Source: RFXV01 sp038150465
GTDB taxonomy: Bacteria; Bacteroidota; Bacteroidia; Flavobacteriales; Schleiferiaceae
Assembly: GCA_038150465.1 (NCBI GenBank)
Contig: JAYOTP010000018.1
Coordinates: 1-46,578 of the forward strand
Direction of reading: 5' to 3'
DNA: 46,578 bases
A model generated the notes under the pieces. That model saw only the letters and a program-made list of their open reading frames with translations. It was not told where the DNA came from and did not search any database. Below, piece by piece: positions 24,251-31,762 of the stretch; position 1 is the first letter of the stretch, and each line of letters begins with the position of its first letter. The position numbers and the translations under genes were made by a program.

Positions 24251-25609
24251 TCAAGTTGATGGTTTCAATATTAAGGATTCAGGCAAGGTCCACTGGCTTT
24301 GAGCAGGTTGACGGATATGGGCCCTCCAGATCAGACCGCGTACCAGGGGATCGAGCTCTATTGGGGTCTCATTCTTGTTGACATGCGCTTCGTCCAGCAC
24401 TTCTTTTTCCAAGCGAAAGAACAGATAGCCACAACGGCCGCCACTGGCTTGGATCAAGGCTTTTTCATTTGCATCCCGACCTGCTAAGCGGATCTGAAGA
24501 CTTCCTGTTTCCAAGCGCATCGCCCGGATCAACTCGGACTTCGCCTCCGAAGACGCCCATTCAGAATGTCGCGCCAAACAGGCCGGAGCACACGTCAATT
24601 TCGGATCGAACGAATGGCATTTCAGTTTGGCATTCTTTGGTTTCTCTACCGCACAAAGTTTGAACCTGCGCAACCAATACCGCAGCACTTTTTTCGCATC
24701 GGATGAGCGGGGAAAGAACGCAAGCTGTTCATCTGCTGGGGAAACGCCGCTGCGCAAACAAAGCTGATCACTCGCAGCATCCCAGTACAAGGCTGTTCCC
24801 ACGGCATCCTCATTCAACAGATCGCCTCCGGCATGCAGCTTCAACTGGGCGATCAACTTGGATCCGGTTCGCTCACATTGCAGTTCGGCGACCTCTTGCT
24901 GAATCCGCACATCGTCCACTTCTGGACTCAGAAATATTTTGGAGAGTTCGCCATTGAGTTTTTCCGCCAGCCCGGACCTCAACAACTTTCTGTCCTTGTC
25001 GTAGAGATAGTAGATGCCCGCCTCGTCCTTGATGTCACGGATGAGTTTCTGATGGCGCTCAGAGGGCTGTTCCATGGCGTCGCCCAATTTCCCCATCGAA
25101 CGGATCCGGTTCTCCACATCCTTGTCCAGTATTCGGCGAAAGAGATCGACCGTGGCCCGTGCATCGTCACCTGCACGGTGATTCCTCGGCAACCAAATGC
25201 CCAATGAAGTGCACAATGAGGTGAGCTTGTAGCTGTCCTCTCCCGGAAAGAGTTTTCGGCTCCAGTTGACCGTATCAATGGTGGAACGCTCGTAGTCGTA
25301 TCCCAGGCGAGCAAACTCCTGTCGGACCATCCGGTAATCGAAAGAAACGCCGTGGCCTACCAAAATGGCCCCTTCGGTGATCTCCACCACGCGTTTGGCG
25401 ATCTCCTGCCAGCGCGGCGCAGAACGAAGCATCTTGGGTGTGATGCCCGTCATTCGCTGTACAAAGGGCTGAATGGGTCTGTCGGTATGGACCAAGGAGA
25501 TCAATTGGTCGGTTATCTTCTCCCCGTCAAAGCGATACAGGGCGATCTCGATGATCGCATCCTTGTCGATCGGCCCTCCAGTGGATTCCACATCGAGTAC
25601 AACGTACAT
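24251..25609 (-). CDS. DnaQ-like 3'-5' exonuclease fused to a degenerate GIY-YIG domain
   Basis: A 452-residue protein. Residues 1-165 form a DEDDh exonuclease: LDVEST (Asp6, Glu8), GHGVSFDYRM (Asp91) and HRAGDDA (His144, Asp148/149). Residues about 193-270 look like a UvrC/Cho-type GIY-YIG domain (DEAGIYYLYDKDRKLLRSG; VAELQCERTGSKLIAQL). However, the second Tyr, the catalytic Arg and the catalytic Glu positions are replaced. The C-terminal 180 residues are not recognised and carry a Cys-rich stretch (CHSFDPKLTCAPACLARH). Such fusions are annotated as DNA polymerase III epsilon-like or Cho-like repair nucleases. Start ATG at 25609; a good promoter lies just upstream. Confidence 0.85.
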   Translation of the reverse strand: MYVVLDVESTGGPIDKDAIIEIALYRFDGEKITDQLISLVHTDRPIQPFVQRMTGITPKMLRSAPRWQEIAKRVVEITEGAILVGHGVSFDYRMVRQEFARLGYDYERSTIDTVNWSRKLFPGEDSYKLTSLCTSLGIWLPRNHRAGDDARATVDLFRRILDKDVENRIRSMGKLGDAMEQPSERHQKLIRDIKDEAGIYYLYDKDRKLLRSGLAEKLNGELSKIFLSPEVDDVRIQQEVAELQCERTGSKLIAQLKLHAGGDLLNEDAVGTALYWDAASDQLCLRSGVSPADEQLAFFPRSSDAKKVLRYWLRRFKLCAVEKPKNAKLKCHSFDPKLTCAPACLARHSEWASSEAKSELIRAMRLETGSLQIRLAGRDANEKALIQASGGRCGYLFFRLEKEVLDEAHVNKNETPIELDPLVRGLIWRAHIRQPAQSQWTLPESLILKPST

Positions 25610-25614
25610 AAGGG

Positions 25615-25644
25615 CGAAGATAGATGTGGTCGGGGCCAGCACAA
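25615..25644 (-). promoter_or_regulatory. Promoter of the exonuclease-tpiA-prmA operon (TTG-N19-TATCTTCG)
   Basis: Minus strand: TTG (25644-25642), a 19-bp spacer, then TATCTTCG (25622-25615), one mismatch to TAnnTTTG. The ATG at 25609 follows after 5 bases, so the transcript would be leaderless or nearly so. Confidence 0.5.
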
Positions 25645-25681
25645 CAGGGCATGATCGTCAATTTTCCCCAAGCTGGGGTGT

Positions 25682-26341
25682 TCAATGATCGCGGGGACCG
25701 AAGGCAGCGGTTCCCACGCGCACCATGGTGCTGCCTTCTTCCTGTGCGATCTGCAGGTCGCCGGACATTCCCATGGACAAAACATCCCAGTCGGAACCTT
25801 GATCCCGTCCCTGTTGAAACATCCTGTGCAATTCCCGGAATTCCTTTCGGATCTGCTGTTCATCGGAAGTGTGGGTGGCCATCCCCATGAGCCCTCGGAT
25901 CTGGATATTCGGCCATTCGCCCTGAGCGCTGCGCTCCATTATCTCTTGCAGCAGCGACTCTTCCATGCCCGATTTGGTGGACTCCTGGGCAATGCCGATC
26001 TGCAGCAGAACCCCAATGACCCGATCATTCTGCCCGGCGCGCTTATCGATCTCCCGGAGCAATTTGACGCTGTCCACACTGTGTATAAGATAGATGAAGG
26101 GTGCTATGAATTTCACCTTATTGGTCTGCAAATGCCCGATCATGTGCCAGCGAACGTCCGAAGACATTTGCGGCTGTTTCTCGAGCAGCTCCTGAACCTT
26201 GTTCTCACCAAAGTCGCGCTGACCCGCCACATAGGCCAATAAAAGCTTTTCAATGGGCTGTCGCTTGCTCACAGCTACGAGGACCACCCCGGCATCCAAT
26301 CGGGCGCGCAGGCTTTCCAGATATTGGGCGACTTCAGACAT
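25682..26341 (-). CDS. yggS: YggS-family pyridoxal-5'-phosphate homeostasis protein
   Basis: A 219-residue TIM-barrel PLP-binding protein (YggS/PROSC). It has the PLP lysine in LVAVSKRQP (Lys26), GENKVQELLEK, RWHMIGHLQTNKVKF, and a C-terminal phosphate-binding region LSMGMSGDLQIA. These proteins buffer free PLP and affect amino-acid and vitamin B6 balance; no enzymatic reaction is established. The N-terminus is short compared with E. coli. The start overlaps the DUF1015 gene by 8 bases. A GC hairpin follows the stop but without a T-run on this strand. Confidence 0.93.
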   Translation of the reverse strand: MSEVAQYLESLRARLDAGVVLVAVSKRQPIEKLLLAYVAGQRDFGENKVQELLEKQPQMSSDVRWHMIGHLQTNKVKFIAPFIYLIHSVDSVKLLREIDKRAGQNDRVIGVLLQIGIAQESTKSGMEESLLQEIMERSAQGEWPNIQIRGLMGMATHTSDEQQIRKEFRELHRMFQQGRDQGSDWDVLSMGMSGDLQIAQEEGSTMVRVGTAAFGPRDH

Positions 26342-27536
26342 CTTCCAGAGAATAAACAAGCAGCCCACTCCTTAGTTTGGGTTCAACGTAGGTGCTTTTT
26401 GGTGGCATCACCTGTCCGGCGTCTGCTACTGACCGAATGTCGTCAATGCTCGGTCGGGGCATCCGAAATCCGAAAGAATCTTTGGAAGCGTCCACTTTTT
26501 CCTTCATGCTCTGTCCCAGATCGGTATCTGGAAGAAAGGTCAAACGAGGATCGGTGCGTTCGTCCATTATGGCAAAGACCTCGGCAAGCACATAGCGACT
26601 GAATAGTTCGGCCGGCAGTTTTTCCTCCGTAGGCTCCGAACCTTGAGTTCTCAACTTCAGGTCCCACCAACTGCGCTCTGCATAGATTTGATATTCTCCT
26701 GCAGACAATTCCCTTGGACCTTTGGAAGCCTGCAACTCAAAACGAGCCGCCAGGGAATGGAACACCTCCTCTTTTGTCTCTTTTCCCCTACTGACGATCC
26801 GAGAGAAAGGAGAAAGATGCAGTTCCCGTTCGCTCATCAAAAGAGCCATGAACCGCTGATTCATTTCATTGGGGGAACGCTCATTGAGCAGCGTACTCGA
26901 GGAGATCCGGTGATGACCATCTGCGATGTACAACTGCTCCACAGCCTGGTAGCAGCGCATGATCCGCTCCACTAAATCTGCGGAGGTGACGGGCCAGAGC
27001 AAATGCTTCACCCGGTCCGTCGTAGTGAATTCGTATTCGGCACGGTCGGCCATGATATCGGCAAGCAGTCGCTCCAGATCGGGAAGAGGTCGATGACTGA
27101 GAAGGACAGGCTCTGCATTGAATCCGGTTTCTGACAAATAGGAACTGAAGATCTCTTCTCTGTGCGGCAGAGTGTGCTCATGCCTTAATATCCGACCCTC
27201 CTTGTAGTCAGACACCCGAGCGGCCGCTACCACGCCCGTAAAGCACCTCTGCTCGTGCACCTGCTGGTAGATGTAAAAGGCCGGCCTCTCCTCCATGGAG
27301 AAAACGCCTTCCCTGCGAAAGTCATGGAAGCGCGAACGAACCTTCCTATACCGCGCAGGACCTTGAGTGACGGTCGCTCCAAATTGGTCAGGGTGAATGA
27401 CCTGAAGAAAAGAAAATGGATTGTTCAGCAACTTGTCCTTTAGTTTTTCTTCCTCATAGGTCACATAGGAGCGGGTAGCCACCAAGTGGGCTTTATCGCG
27501 CGGGGGGCGAAGGGCTCGAAAGGGTCGGATGTCCAT
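26334..27536 (-). CDS. DUF1015-family protein
   Basis: A 400-residue protein recognised by the N-terminal DIRPFRALRPPRDKAHLVAT, RHEHTLPHR (about 118-126) and the ADGHHR motif (205-210). The His-rich motifs suggest a metal- or phosphate-handling enzyme, but no function is established for the family that I can state. It is the first gene of the minus-strand operon and overlaps yggS by 8 bases. A near-consensus promoter lies upstream. Confidence 0.88.
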   Translation of the reverse strand: MDIRPFRALRPPRDKAHLVATRSYVTYEEEKLKDKLLNNPFSFLQVIHPDQFGATVTQGPARYRKVRSRFHDFRREGVFSMEERPAFYIYQQVHEQRCFTGVVAAARVSDYKEGRILRHEHTLPHREEIFSSYLSETGFNAEPVLLSHRPLPDLERLLADIMADRAEYEFTTTDRVKHLLWPVTSADLVERIMRCYQAVEQLYIADGHHRISSSTLLNERSPNEMNQRFMALLMSERELHLSPFSRIVSRGKETKEEVFHSLAARFELQASKGPRELSAGEYQIYAERSWWDLKLRTQGSEPTEEKLPAELFSRYVLAEVFAIMDERTDPRLTFLPDTDLGQSMKEKVDASKDSFGFRMPRPSIDDIRSVADAGQVMPPKSTYVEPKLRSGLLVYSLEDV

Positions 27537-27556
27537 ATTCAGAAAATGGGGGTCGT

Positions 27557-27589
27557 CAAATATAGAAGATGACCAAGCGAAAGAGCCAA
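27557..27589 (-). promoter_or_regulatory. Promoter of DUF1015-yggS (TTG-N22-TATATTTG)
   Basis: Minus strand: TTG (27589-27587), a 22-bp spacer and a perfect TAnnTTTG box TATATTTG (27564-27557), 20 bases before the ATG at 27536. Confidence 0.5.
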
Positions 27590-27602
27590 TTCTGGCACCT
27601 GC

Positions 27603-28424
27603 TCAGGGTTCAGGCGTATAGTATCCGAGGGCGGAAGCCATTTGCGCCTCGAGATCGCTGATACGACGCTGATCTGAAGGATGGGTGCTCATGAACTCTG
27701 GTGGTTTCTGTCCTCCTTGTGCCGCCATTCTCCGCCAAAATTCCGGTGCCTCCCTGGGGTCGTACCCGGCAAGTGCCATGAAGATCAAACCCATCTGATC
27801 GGCCTCGGACTCGTGTTTCCGGCTGAAGGGAAGCAGAACGCCCAGCTGTGCAGCCGCTCCGAATGCCGTGAGGTAGATGCTGCGCAACTCATCCGATTCT
27901 TCCACCGTCGCCGCCGTGATGACCTGCTGTCCCAATTGGGCCAATACCTGCTGGGACATTCGCTCTGAACCGTGACCAGCAATGGCATGCGCCACTTCAT
28001 GTCCCATGACCACAGCAATGCCCTTTTCATCTGCGCAGATGGGAAGTATGCCCGTGTAGAAGGCCACCTTACCGCCGGGCATGCACCAGGCATTCACCTG
28101 ATCGCTTTCGATGAGATTGAATTCCCACTCGAATCCTTCCAGCACTTCTGCATGGCCCGTGCTGCTCATATATTTTTCCACAGCGGCTTGAATGCGCTCG
28201 CCGACACGACGGACCAACTGTACCTGATCGGGATCCTTGCTCAACTCAGCCTCTTCCAAAACGTGCGCATATTGCTGAAAACTCATGGTCCGTACCTGTG
28301 ACTCTGGCATCAGGGATAGTTTTTTTCGACCGGTGATGGGTACGGTCTTGCAGGCCTGAAAGATCCAGGCGCCCAAGAGCAGCCAAACGATCAAAGGGGT
28401 CCATTTTTTTATCAGTGAAGACAT
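27603..28424 (-). CDS. M48-family zinc metalloprotease lipoprotein
   Basis: A 273-residue lipoprotein (lipobox FQAC, Cys25) with the M48 zinc motif GHEVAHAIAGH (His142, Glu143, His146) and ESEAD (205-209). It matches the LoiP/YcaL/BepA-like periplasmic proteases that maintain outer-membrane protein quality. The segment CKTVPITGRKKLSLMPESQ after the lipid Cys is typical of Bacteroidota members. There is no TPR domain, unlike BepA. It is a single gene, divergent from thrS, with its own -7 box. Confidence 0.93.
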   Translation of the reverse strand: MSSLIKKWTPLIVWLLLGAWIFQACKTVPITGRKKLSLMPESQVRTMSFQQYAHVLEEAELSKDPDQVQLVRRVGERIQAAVEKYMSSTGHAEVLEGFEWEFNLIESDQVNAWCMPGGKVAFYTGILPICADEKGIAVVMGHEVAHAIAGHGSERMSQQVLAQLGQQVITAATVEESDELRSIYLTAFGAAAQLGVLLPFSRKHESEADQMGLIFMALAGYDPREAPEFWRRMAAQGGQKPPEFMSTHPSDQRRISDLEAQMASALGYYTPEP

Positions 28425-28449
28425 GCAGCGGCTATTGAAATTAAAGACA

Positions 28450-28457
28450 CAAACTTA
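28450..28457 (-). promoter_or_regulatory. -7 box TAAGTTTG of the M48 protease gene
   Basis: Minus-strand TAAGTTTG matches TAnnTTTG exactly, 25 bases before the ATG at 28424. No TTG was found at the expected -33 distance. Confidence 0.42.
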
Positions 28458-28496
28458 ACGAACACCCCATCCCATTTGCTCATCGAGATTTTATTG

Positions 28497-28525
28497 TTGT
28501 GAGCCTCTGCAGGGTTTTACCTTTG
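28497..28525 (+). promoter_or_regulatory. Promoter of the thrS-infC-rpmI-rplT operon (TTG-N18-TACCTTTG)
   Basis: TTG (28497-28499), an 18-bp spacer and a perfect TAnnTTTG box TACCTTTG (28518-28525), 19 bases before the thrS ATG at 28545. A second TTG at 28494 would give a 21-bp spacer. Confidence 0.7.
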
Positions 28526-28544
28526 GTGCTCAATTGAATCGCAG

Positions 28545-30479
28545 ATGATCGCCATTACCCTTCCAGACGGAAGCGTTCGCAACTATGAAGACGGTGCCAG
28601 CGCTCTAGATGTGGCCAGAAGTATATCCGAGGGTTTGGCCCGGAATGTCCTTTCGGCGGAGTGGAACGGACAGACCGTTGAGGCTGCGGCCGAACTTCCA
28701 GGAGATGGCAGTCTTCGGCTGTTCACCTGGAACGACCCGCAGGGCAAACAGGCCTTTTGGCACTCCTCTGCCCATGTCATGGCTCAGGCCCTGTTGAAGC
28801 TCTATCCCGATGCCAAACTCACCATAGGACCGGCCATTGAAAACGGCTTCTACTACGATGTGGATCTTGGGGAGCAGAGCCTTTCCGAGAAGGATTTTCC
28901 CGCTCTGGAGTCCAAGATGACCGAACTGGCCAGGGAAAAAGCCGAATTCAAAATGCGTTCTGTACGCAAGGCGGAAGCACTCGCTACATACGCGGGCAAT
29001 GAGTACAAGACCGAACTCATAGAGAATCTGGAAGACGGCAGCATCACCTTCTGCGACCACAGCGACTTCACAGATCTGTGCCGAGGAGGACACATACCAA
29101 ATACAGGCGTGATCAAGGCCATCAAGGTGATGAACGTGGCGGGGGCCTACTGGCGGGGCGATGAGAACAAGCCTCAGTTGACGCGGGTGTATGGAACCAG
29201 CTTCCCAAAAAAGGCGCTGCTCGATGAATACCTCGAGCACCTGGAAGAAGCAAAAAAGAGAGACCACCGTAAACTGGGAAGGGAACTGGAACTGTTCACC
29301 TTTTCCAAGAGGGTCGGTCAGGGCCTGCCCCTGTGGCTGCCCAAAGGGGCAGAATTGAGAGAGCGCTTGGAACAATTCCTCAAACTCGCCCAACGGAAGG
29401 CAGGCTACAAACCGGTGATCAGCCCGCACATTGGCTCCAAAGAACTCTACGAGACCTCGGGGCATTATGCCAAATACGGCGCAGACAGCTTTCAGCCGAT
29501 CCACACACCAGAAGACGGAGAGGAATATCTGCTCAAGCCGATGAATTGTCCGCACCACTGCGAACTCTACAAAAGCAAGCCCCGCTCCTACAGGGATCTT
29601 CCTGTGCGATTTGCCGAGTTCGGCACGGTCTATCGCTACGAGCAGAGCGGTGAGCTCCACGGACTGACGCGCGTTCGTGGATTCACTCAGGACGACGCCC
29701 ACTTATTCTGTACACCCGAGCAGGTCAAGGAAGAGTTCAAGAACGTGATCGACCTGGTGCTCTACATTCTGAAGACACTTGATTTTCCTGAGTTCGTTGC
29801 CCAGATCAGCCTGCGCGACCCCGAACAGCCCGAGAAGTACATCGGATCCACTGAGAACTGGGACAAGGCCGAGCAAGCCATCATCGAAGCTGCAGAAGAA
29901 AAGCAACTGAAGACCGTTGTGGAATACGGAGAGGCGGCCTTTTACGGCCCCAAGCTCGATTTCATGGTCAAAGATGCGCTGAACAGGAGCTGGCAGCTGG
30001 GCACCATTCAGGTGGATTACAATCTCCCCGAACGATTTGAACTGGAATACAAAGGCTCAGACAACGAAATGCACCGGCCGGTGATGATCCACAGGGCGCC
30101 TTTCGGTTCCATGGAGCGTTTCGTGGCTGTTTTGCTCGAACACTGCGGCGGGAATTTCCCCCTCTGGCTCACCCCCGATCAGGTGGTCATCCTACCGATT
30201 TCGGAGAAGTATGTGGCGCACGCACAAGCCCTTTTGAAATTGCTTGATAATTGCGATATTCGCGCCCTCGTTGACGAGCGCAACGAAAAGACGGGCAGGA
30301 AGATAAGGGATGCCGAGTTGAACAAGATCCCATTCATGCTGATCATCGGAGAGAAGGAAGTAGAGGAAGGGACAGTATCGGTGAGGAAGCATGGTAAAGG
30401 AGATCTCGGCAGCATGGAGTTGGATGAATTCACCCGTCTGGTGGAGAAAGAAGTGAAGAAAGAACTGGCTACAGACTAA
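28545..30479 (+). CDS. thrS: Threonine--tRNA ligase
   Basis: A 644-residue class II aminoacyl-tRNA synthetase with the full domain set: TGS (1-60), the editing/second additional domain (about 70-225), the catalytic core and the anticodon-binding domain. Zinc ligands are visible in MNCPHHCELY, TQDDAHLF and VMIHRAPFGS. The last is also class II motif 3, and GTVYRYEQSGELHGLTRVRGF is motif 2. It heads the conserved thrS-infC-rpmI-rplT translation operon. Confidence 0.98.
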   Translation: MIAITLPDGSVRNYEDGASALDVARSISEGLARNVLSAEWNGQTVEAAAELPGDGSLRLFTWNDPQGKQAFWHSSAHVMAQALLKLYPDAKLTIGPAIENGFYYDVDLGEQSLSEKDFPALESKMTELAREKAEFKMRSVRKAEALATYAGNEYKTELIENLEDGSITFCDHSDFTDLCRGGHIPNTGVIKAIKVMNVAGAYWRGDENKPQLTRVYGTSFPKKALLDEYLEHLEEAKKRDHRKLGRELELFTFSKRVGQGLPLWLPKGAELRERLEQFLKLAQRKAGYKPVISPHIGSKELYETSGHYAKYGADSFQPIHTPEDGEEYLLKPMNCPHHCELYKSKPRSYRDLPVRFAEFGTVYRYEQSGELHGLTRVRGFTQDDAHLFCTPEQVKEEFKNVIDLVLYILKTLDFPEFVAQISLRDPEQPEKYIGSTENWDKAEQAIIEAAEEKQLKTVVEYGEAAFYGPKLDFMVKDALNRSWQLGTIQVDYNLPERFELEYKGSDNEMHRPVMIHRAPFGSMERFVAVLLEHCGGNFPLWLTPDQVVILPISEKYVAHAQALLKLLDNCDIRALVDERNEKTGRKIRDAELNKIPFMLIIGEKEVEEGTVSVRKHGKGDLGSMELDEFTRLVEKEVKKELATD

Positions 30480-30494
30480 TCAAAGCAGAGTACA

Positions 30495-31061
30495 CTGAGG
30501 AGAGCACCGAGAAAGGAGCCTAAAAGGCGCGAGGAAGACAAGCACAGAGTCAACCGGAACATAACAGCACCACGGGTGCGGTTGGTTGGCGACAATGTAG
30601 AGGAGCAGGGCGTTTTCACGACGGCCGAAGCACTCAAGCTTGCAGAAAGTCAGGAATTGGATCTGGTTGAGATCAGCCCGAAAGCCGATCCGCCGGTAGC
30701 CAAGATCCTGGATTACCGCAAGTTCCTCTACGACCAGAAGAAGAGGCAGAAAGAACTTGACGCCAAGAACGTCAAGGTGGTGGTGAAGGAAATACGTTTC
30801 GGGCCGAACACGGACGAGCACGACTACGCGTTCAAAAAGAAGCACGCGATCAACTTCCTGAAGGAGGGTTCGAAGATCAAGGCGTTCGTCTTCTTCCGAG
30901 GCCGGTCGATCGTGTTCAAGGACAAAGGAGAGATCCTCTTGTTGCAGTTGGCTCAGGACGTGGAAGAATTTGGAAAGGTGGAAAGCCTGCCCAAACTGGA
31001 GGGAAAGAGAATGATCATGATGCTGGCCCCAAGAACGCTGGCCGGTGGAAAAAAGAAATAA
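30495..31061 (+). CDS. infC: Translation initiation factor IF-3, apparent CTG start
   Basis: A 188-residue IF-3. The N-domain includes HRVNRNITAPRVRLVGDN and the C-domain GPNTDEHDYAFKKKHA; the protein ends LAPRTLAGGKKK. No ATG, GTG or TTG in frame gives a full N-domain. GTG at 30576 would remove the conserved HRVNRNITAPR segment, while the frame stays open back to the thrS stop. CTG at 30495 yields a basic N-terminus (RRAPRKEPKRREEDK) like those of related flavobacterial IF-3 proteins. Rare start codons on infC (AUU in E. coli) allow IF-3 to repress its own translation, so CTG fits the family logic. It begins 15 bases after thrS. Confidence 0.9.
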   Translation: MRRAPRKEPKRREEDKHRVNRNITAPRVRLVGDNVEEQGVFTTAEALKLAESQELDLVEISPKADPPVAKILDYRKFLYDQKKRQKELDAKNVKVVVKEIRFGPNTDEHDYAFKKKHAINFLKEGSKIKAFVFFRGRSIVFKDKGEILLLQLAQDVEEFGKVESLPKLEGKRMIMMLAPRTLAGGKKK

Positions 31062-31081
31062 GAACCTGAAAAAGGATCGAG

Positions 31082-31276
31082 ATGCCTAAAATGAAAACCA
31101 AATCCAGTGCCAAGAAGCGCTTCAAGCTGACCGGTACGGGCAAGATCAAGAGGAAGCACGCCTTCAAGAGCCACATCCTCACCAAAAAGACCACCGTCCA
31201 AAAGAGACGGCTGACCCATGCCACTCTGGTGCATGAGTCGGATGAAAAGAGTATACGACAGCAACTGGTCCTGTAA
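31082..31276 (+). CDS. rpmI: 50S ribosomal protein L35
   Basis: A 64-residue basic protein beginning MPKMKTKSSAKKRFKLTGTG, the standard L35 N-terminus and length. It is a structural protein of the large subunit, 20 bases after infC in the usual order. Confidence 0.98.
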   Translation: MPKMKTKSSAKKRFKLTGTGKIKRKHAFKSHILTKKTTVQKRRLTHATLVHESDEKSIRQQLVL

Positions 31277-31282
31277 AGGTCC

Positions 31283-31298
31283 GGTTCAAACCTGAACC
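31283..31298 (+). other. Hairpin in the rpmI-rplT intergenic region
   Basis: GGTTCA (31283-31288) and TGAACC (31293-31298) form a perfect 6-bp stem with loop AACC, 6 bases after the rpmI stop. No T-run follows, so it is not a terminator. It may be an mRNA stability or ribosomal-protein feedback site. Confidence 0.4.
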
Positions 31299-31359
31299 CT
31301 GATGCCGGCCCCCAAGAGCGGACATTGAGCCGACGCCGTCCTCAAAAACAAATCAAAAC

Positions 31360-31704
31360 ATGCCAAGATCGGTCAATCATGTTGCCTCAAGAGCCCGCAG
31401 GAAAAAGATCCTCAAGCTGGCCAAAGGCTCCTTCGGAAGAAGAAAGAATGTATGGACGGTAGCCAAGAACTCCGTCGAAAAAGGACTTCAGTACGCCTAC
31501 AGGGACCGCAGAAACAAGAAGCGCTCCTTCCGTGCCCTCTGGATCCAGCGGATCAATGCCGGGGCGCGATTGCACGGAATGTCCTACTCTCAGTTCATGG
31601 GCCAAATGAACAAATCTGGGATCGAACTGAACCGAAAGGTTCTTGCCGATCTCGCGATGAATCATCCTGAGGCCTTCAAAAAGGTCTGTGATAGCGTCCG
31701 CTGA
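31360..31704 (+). CDS. rplT: 50S ribosomal protein L20
   Basis: A 114-residue protein with the L20 signatures MPRSVNHVASRARRKKILKLAKG, GSFGRRKNVW and RALWIQRINAGAR. It binds 23S rRNA early in large-subunit assembly, and in some bacteria represses its own operon. Last gene of the operon, followed by a strong terminator. Confidence 0.98.
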   Translation: MPRSVNHVASRARRKKILKLAKGSFGRRKNVWTVAKNSVEKGLQYAYRDRRNKKRSFRALWIQRINAGARLHGMSYSQFMGQMNKSGIELNRKVLADLAMNHPEAFKKVCDSVR

Positions 31705-31724
31705 ACCGACCCCTTCAAAAAGTC

Positions 31725-31758
31725 TTGACCACGCCCTGTGCGTGGTTTTTTATTTTCG
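31725..31758 (+). promoter_or_regulatory. Candidate promoter overlapping the rplT terminator
   Basis: TTG (31725-31727), a 23-bp spacer and TATTTTCG (31751-31758, one mismatch to TAnnTTTG), 4 bases before the ATG at 31763. The terminator stem lies entirely within the spacer. Confidence 0.35.
31728..31751 (+). terminator. Intrinsic terminator after rplT
   Basis: A 7-bp stem ACCACGC/GCGTGGT (31728-31734 with 31740-31746) with loop CCTGT and a six-T tail. Confidence 0.85.
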
Positions 31759-31762
31759 CTTC

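Noticed and set aside
25666..25678. GC hairpin CCCCA-AGC-TGGGG after the yggS stop as a terminator
   Set aside because: On the yggS strand it is followed by AAAATTG, not T-rich sequence, so it is not a canonical terminator. It may only reduce read-through.
28605..29702. Long minus-strand open frame (365 codons) inside thrS
   Set aside because: Antisense to a fully conserved thrS; no start context or motif of its own.
30576..31061. infC starting at GTG 30576
   Set aside because: It would delete the conserved N-domain segment HRVNRNITAPR, which is encoded in the same open frame just upstream.
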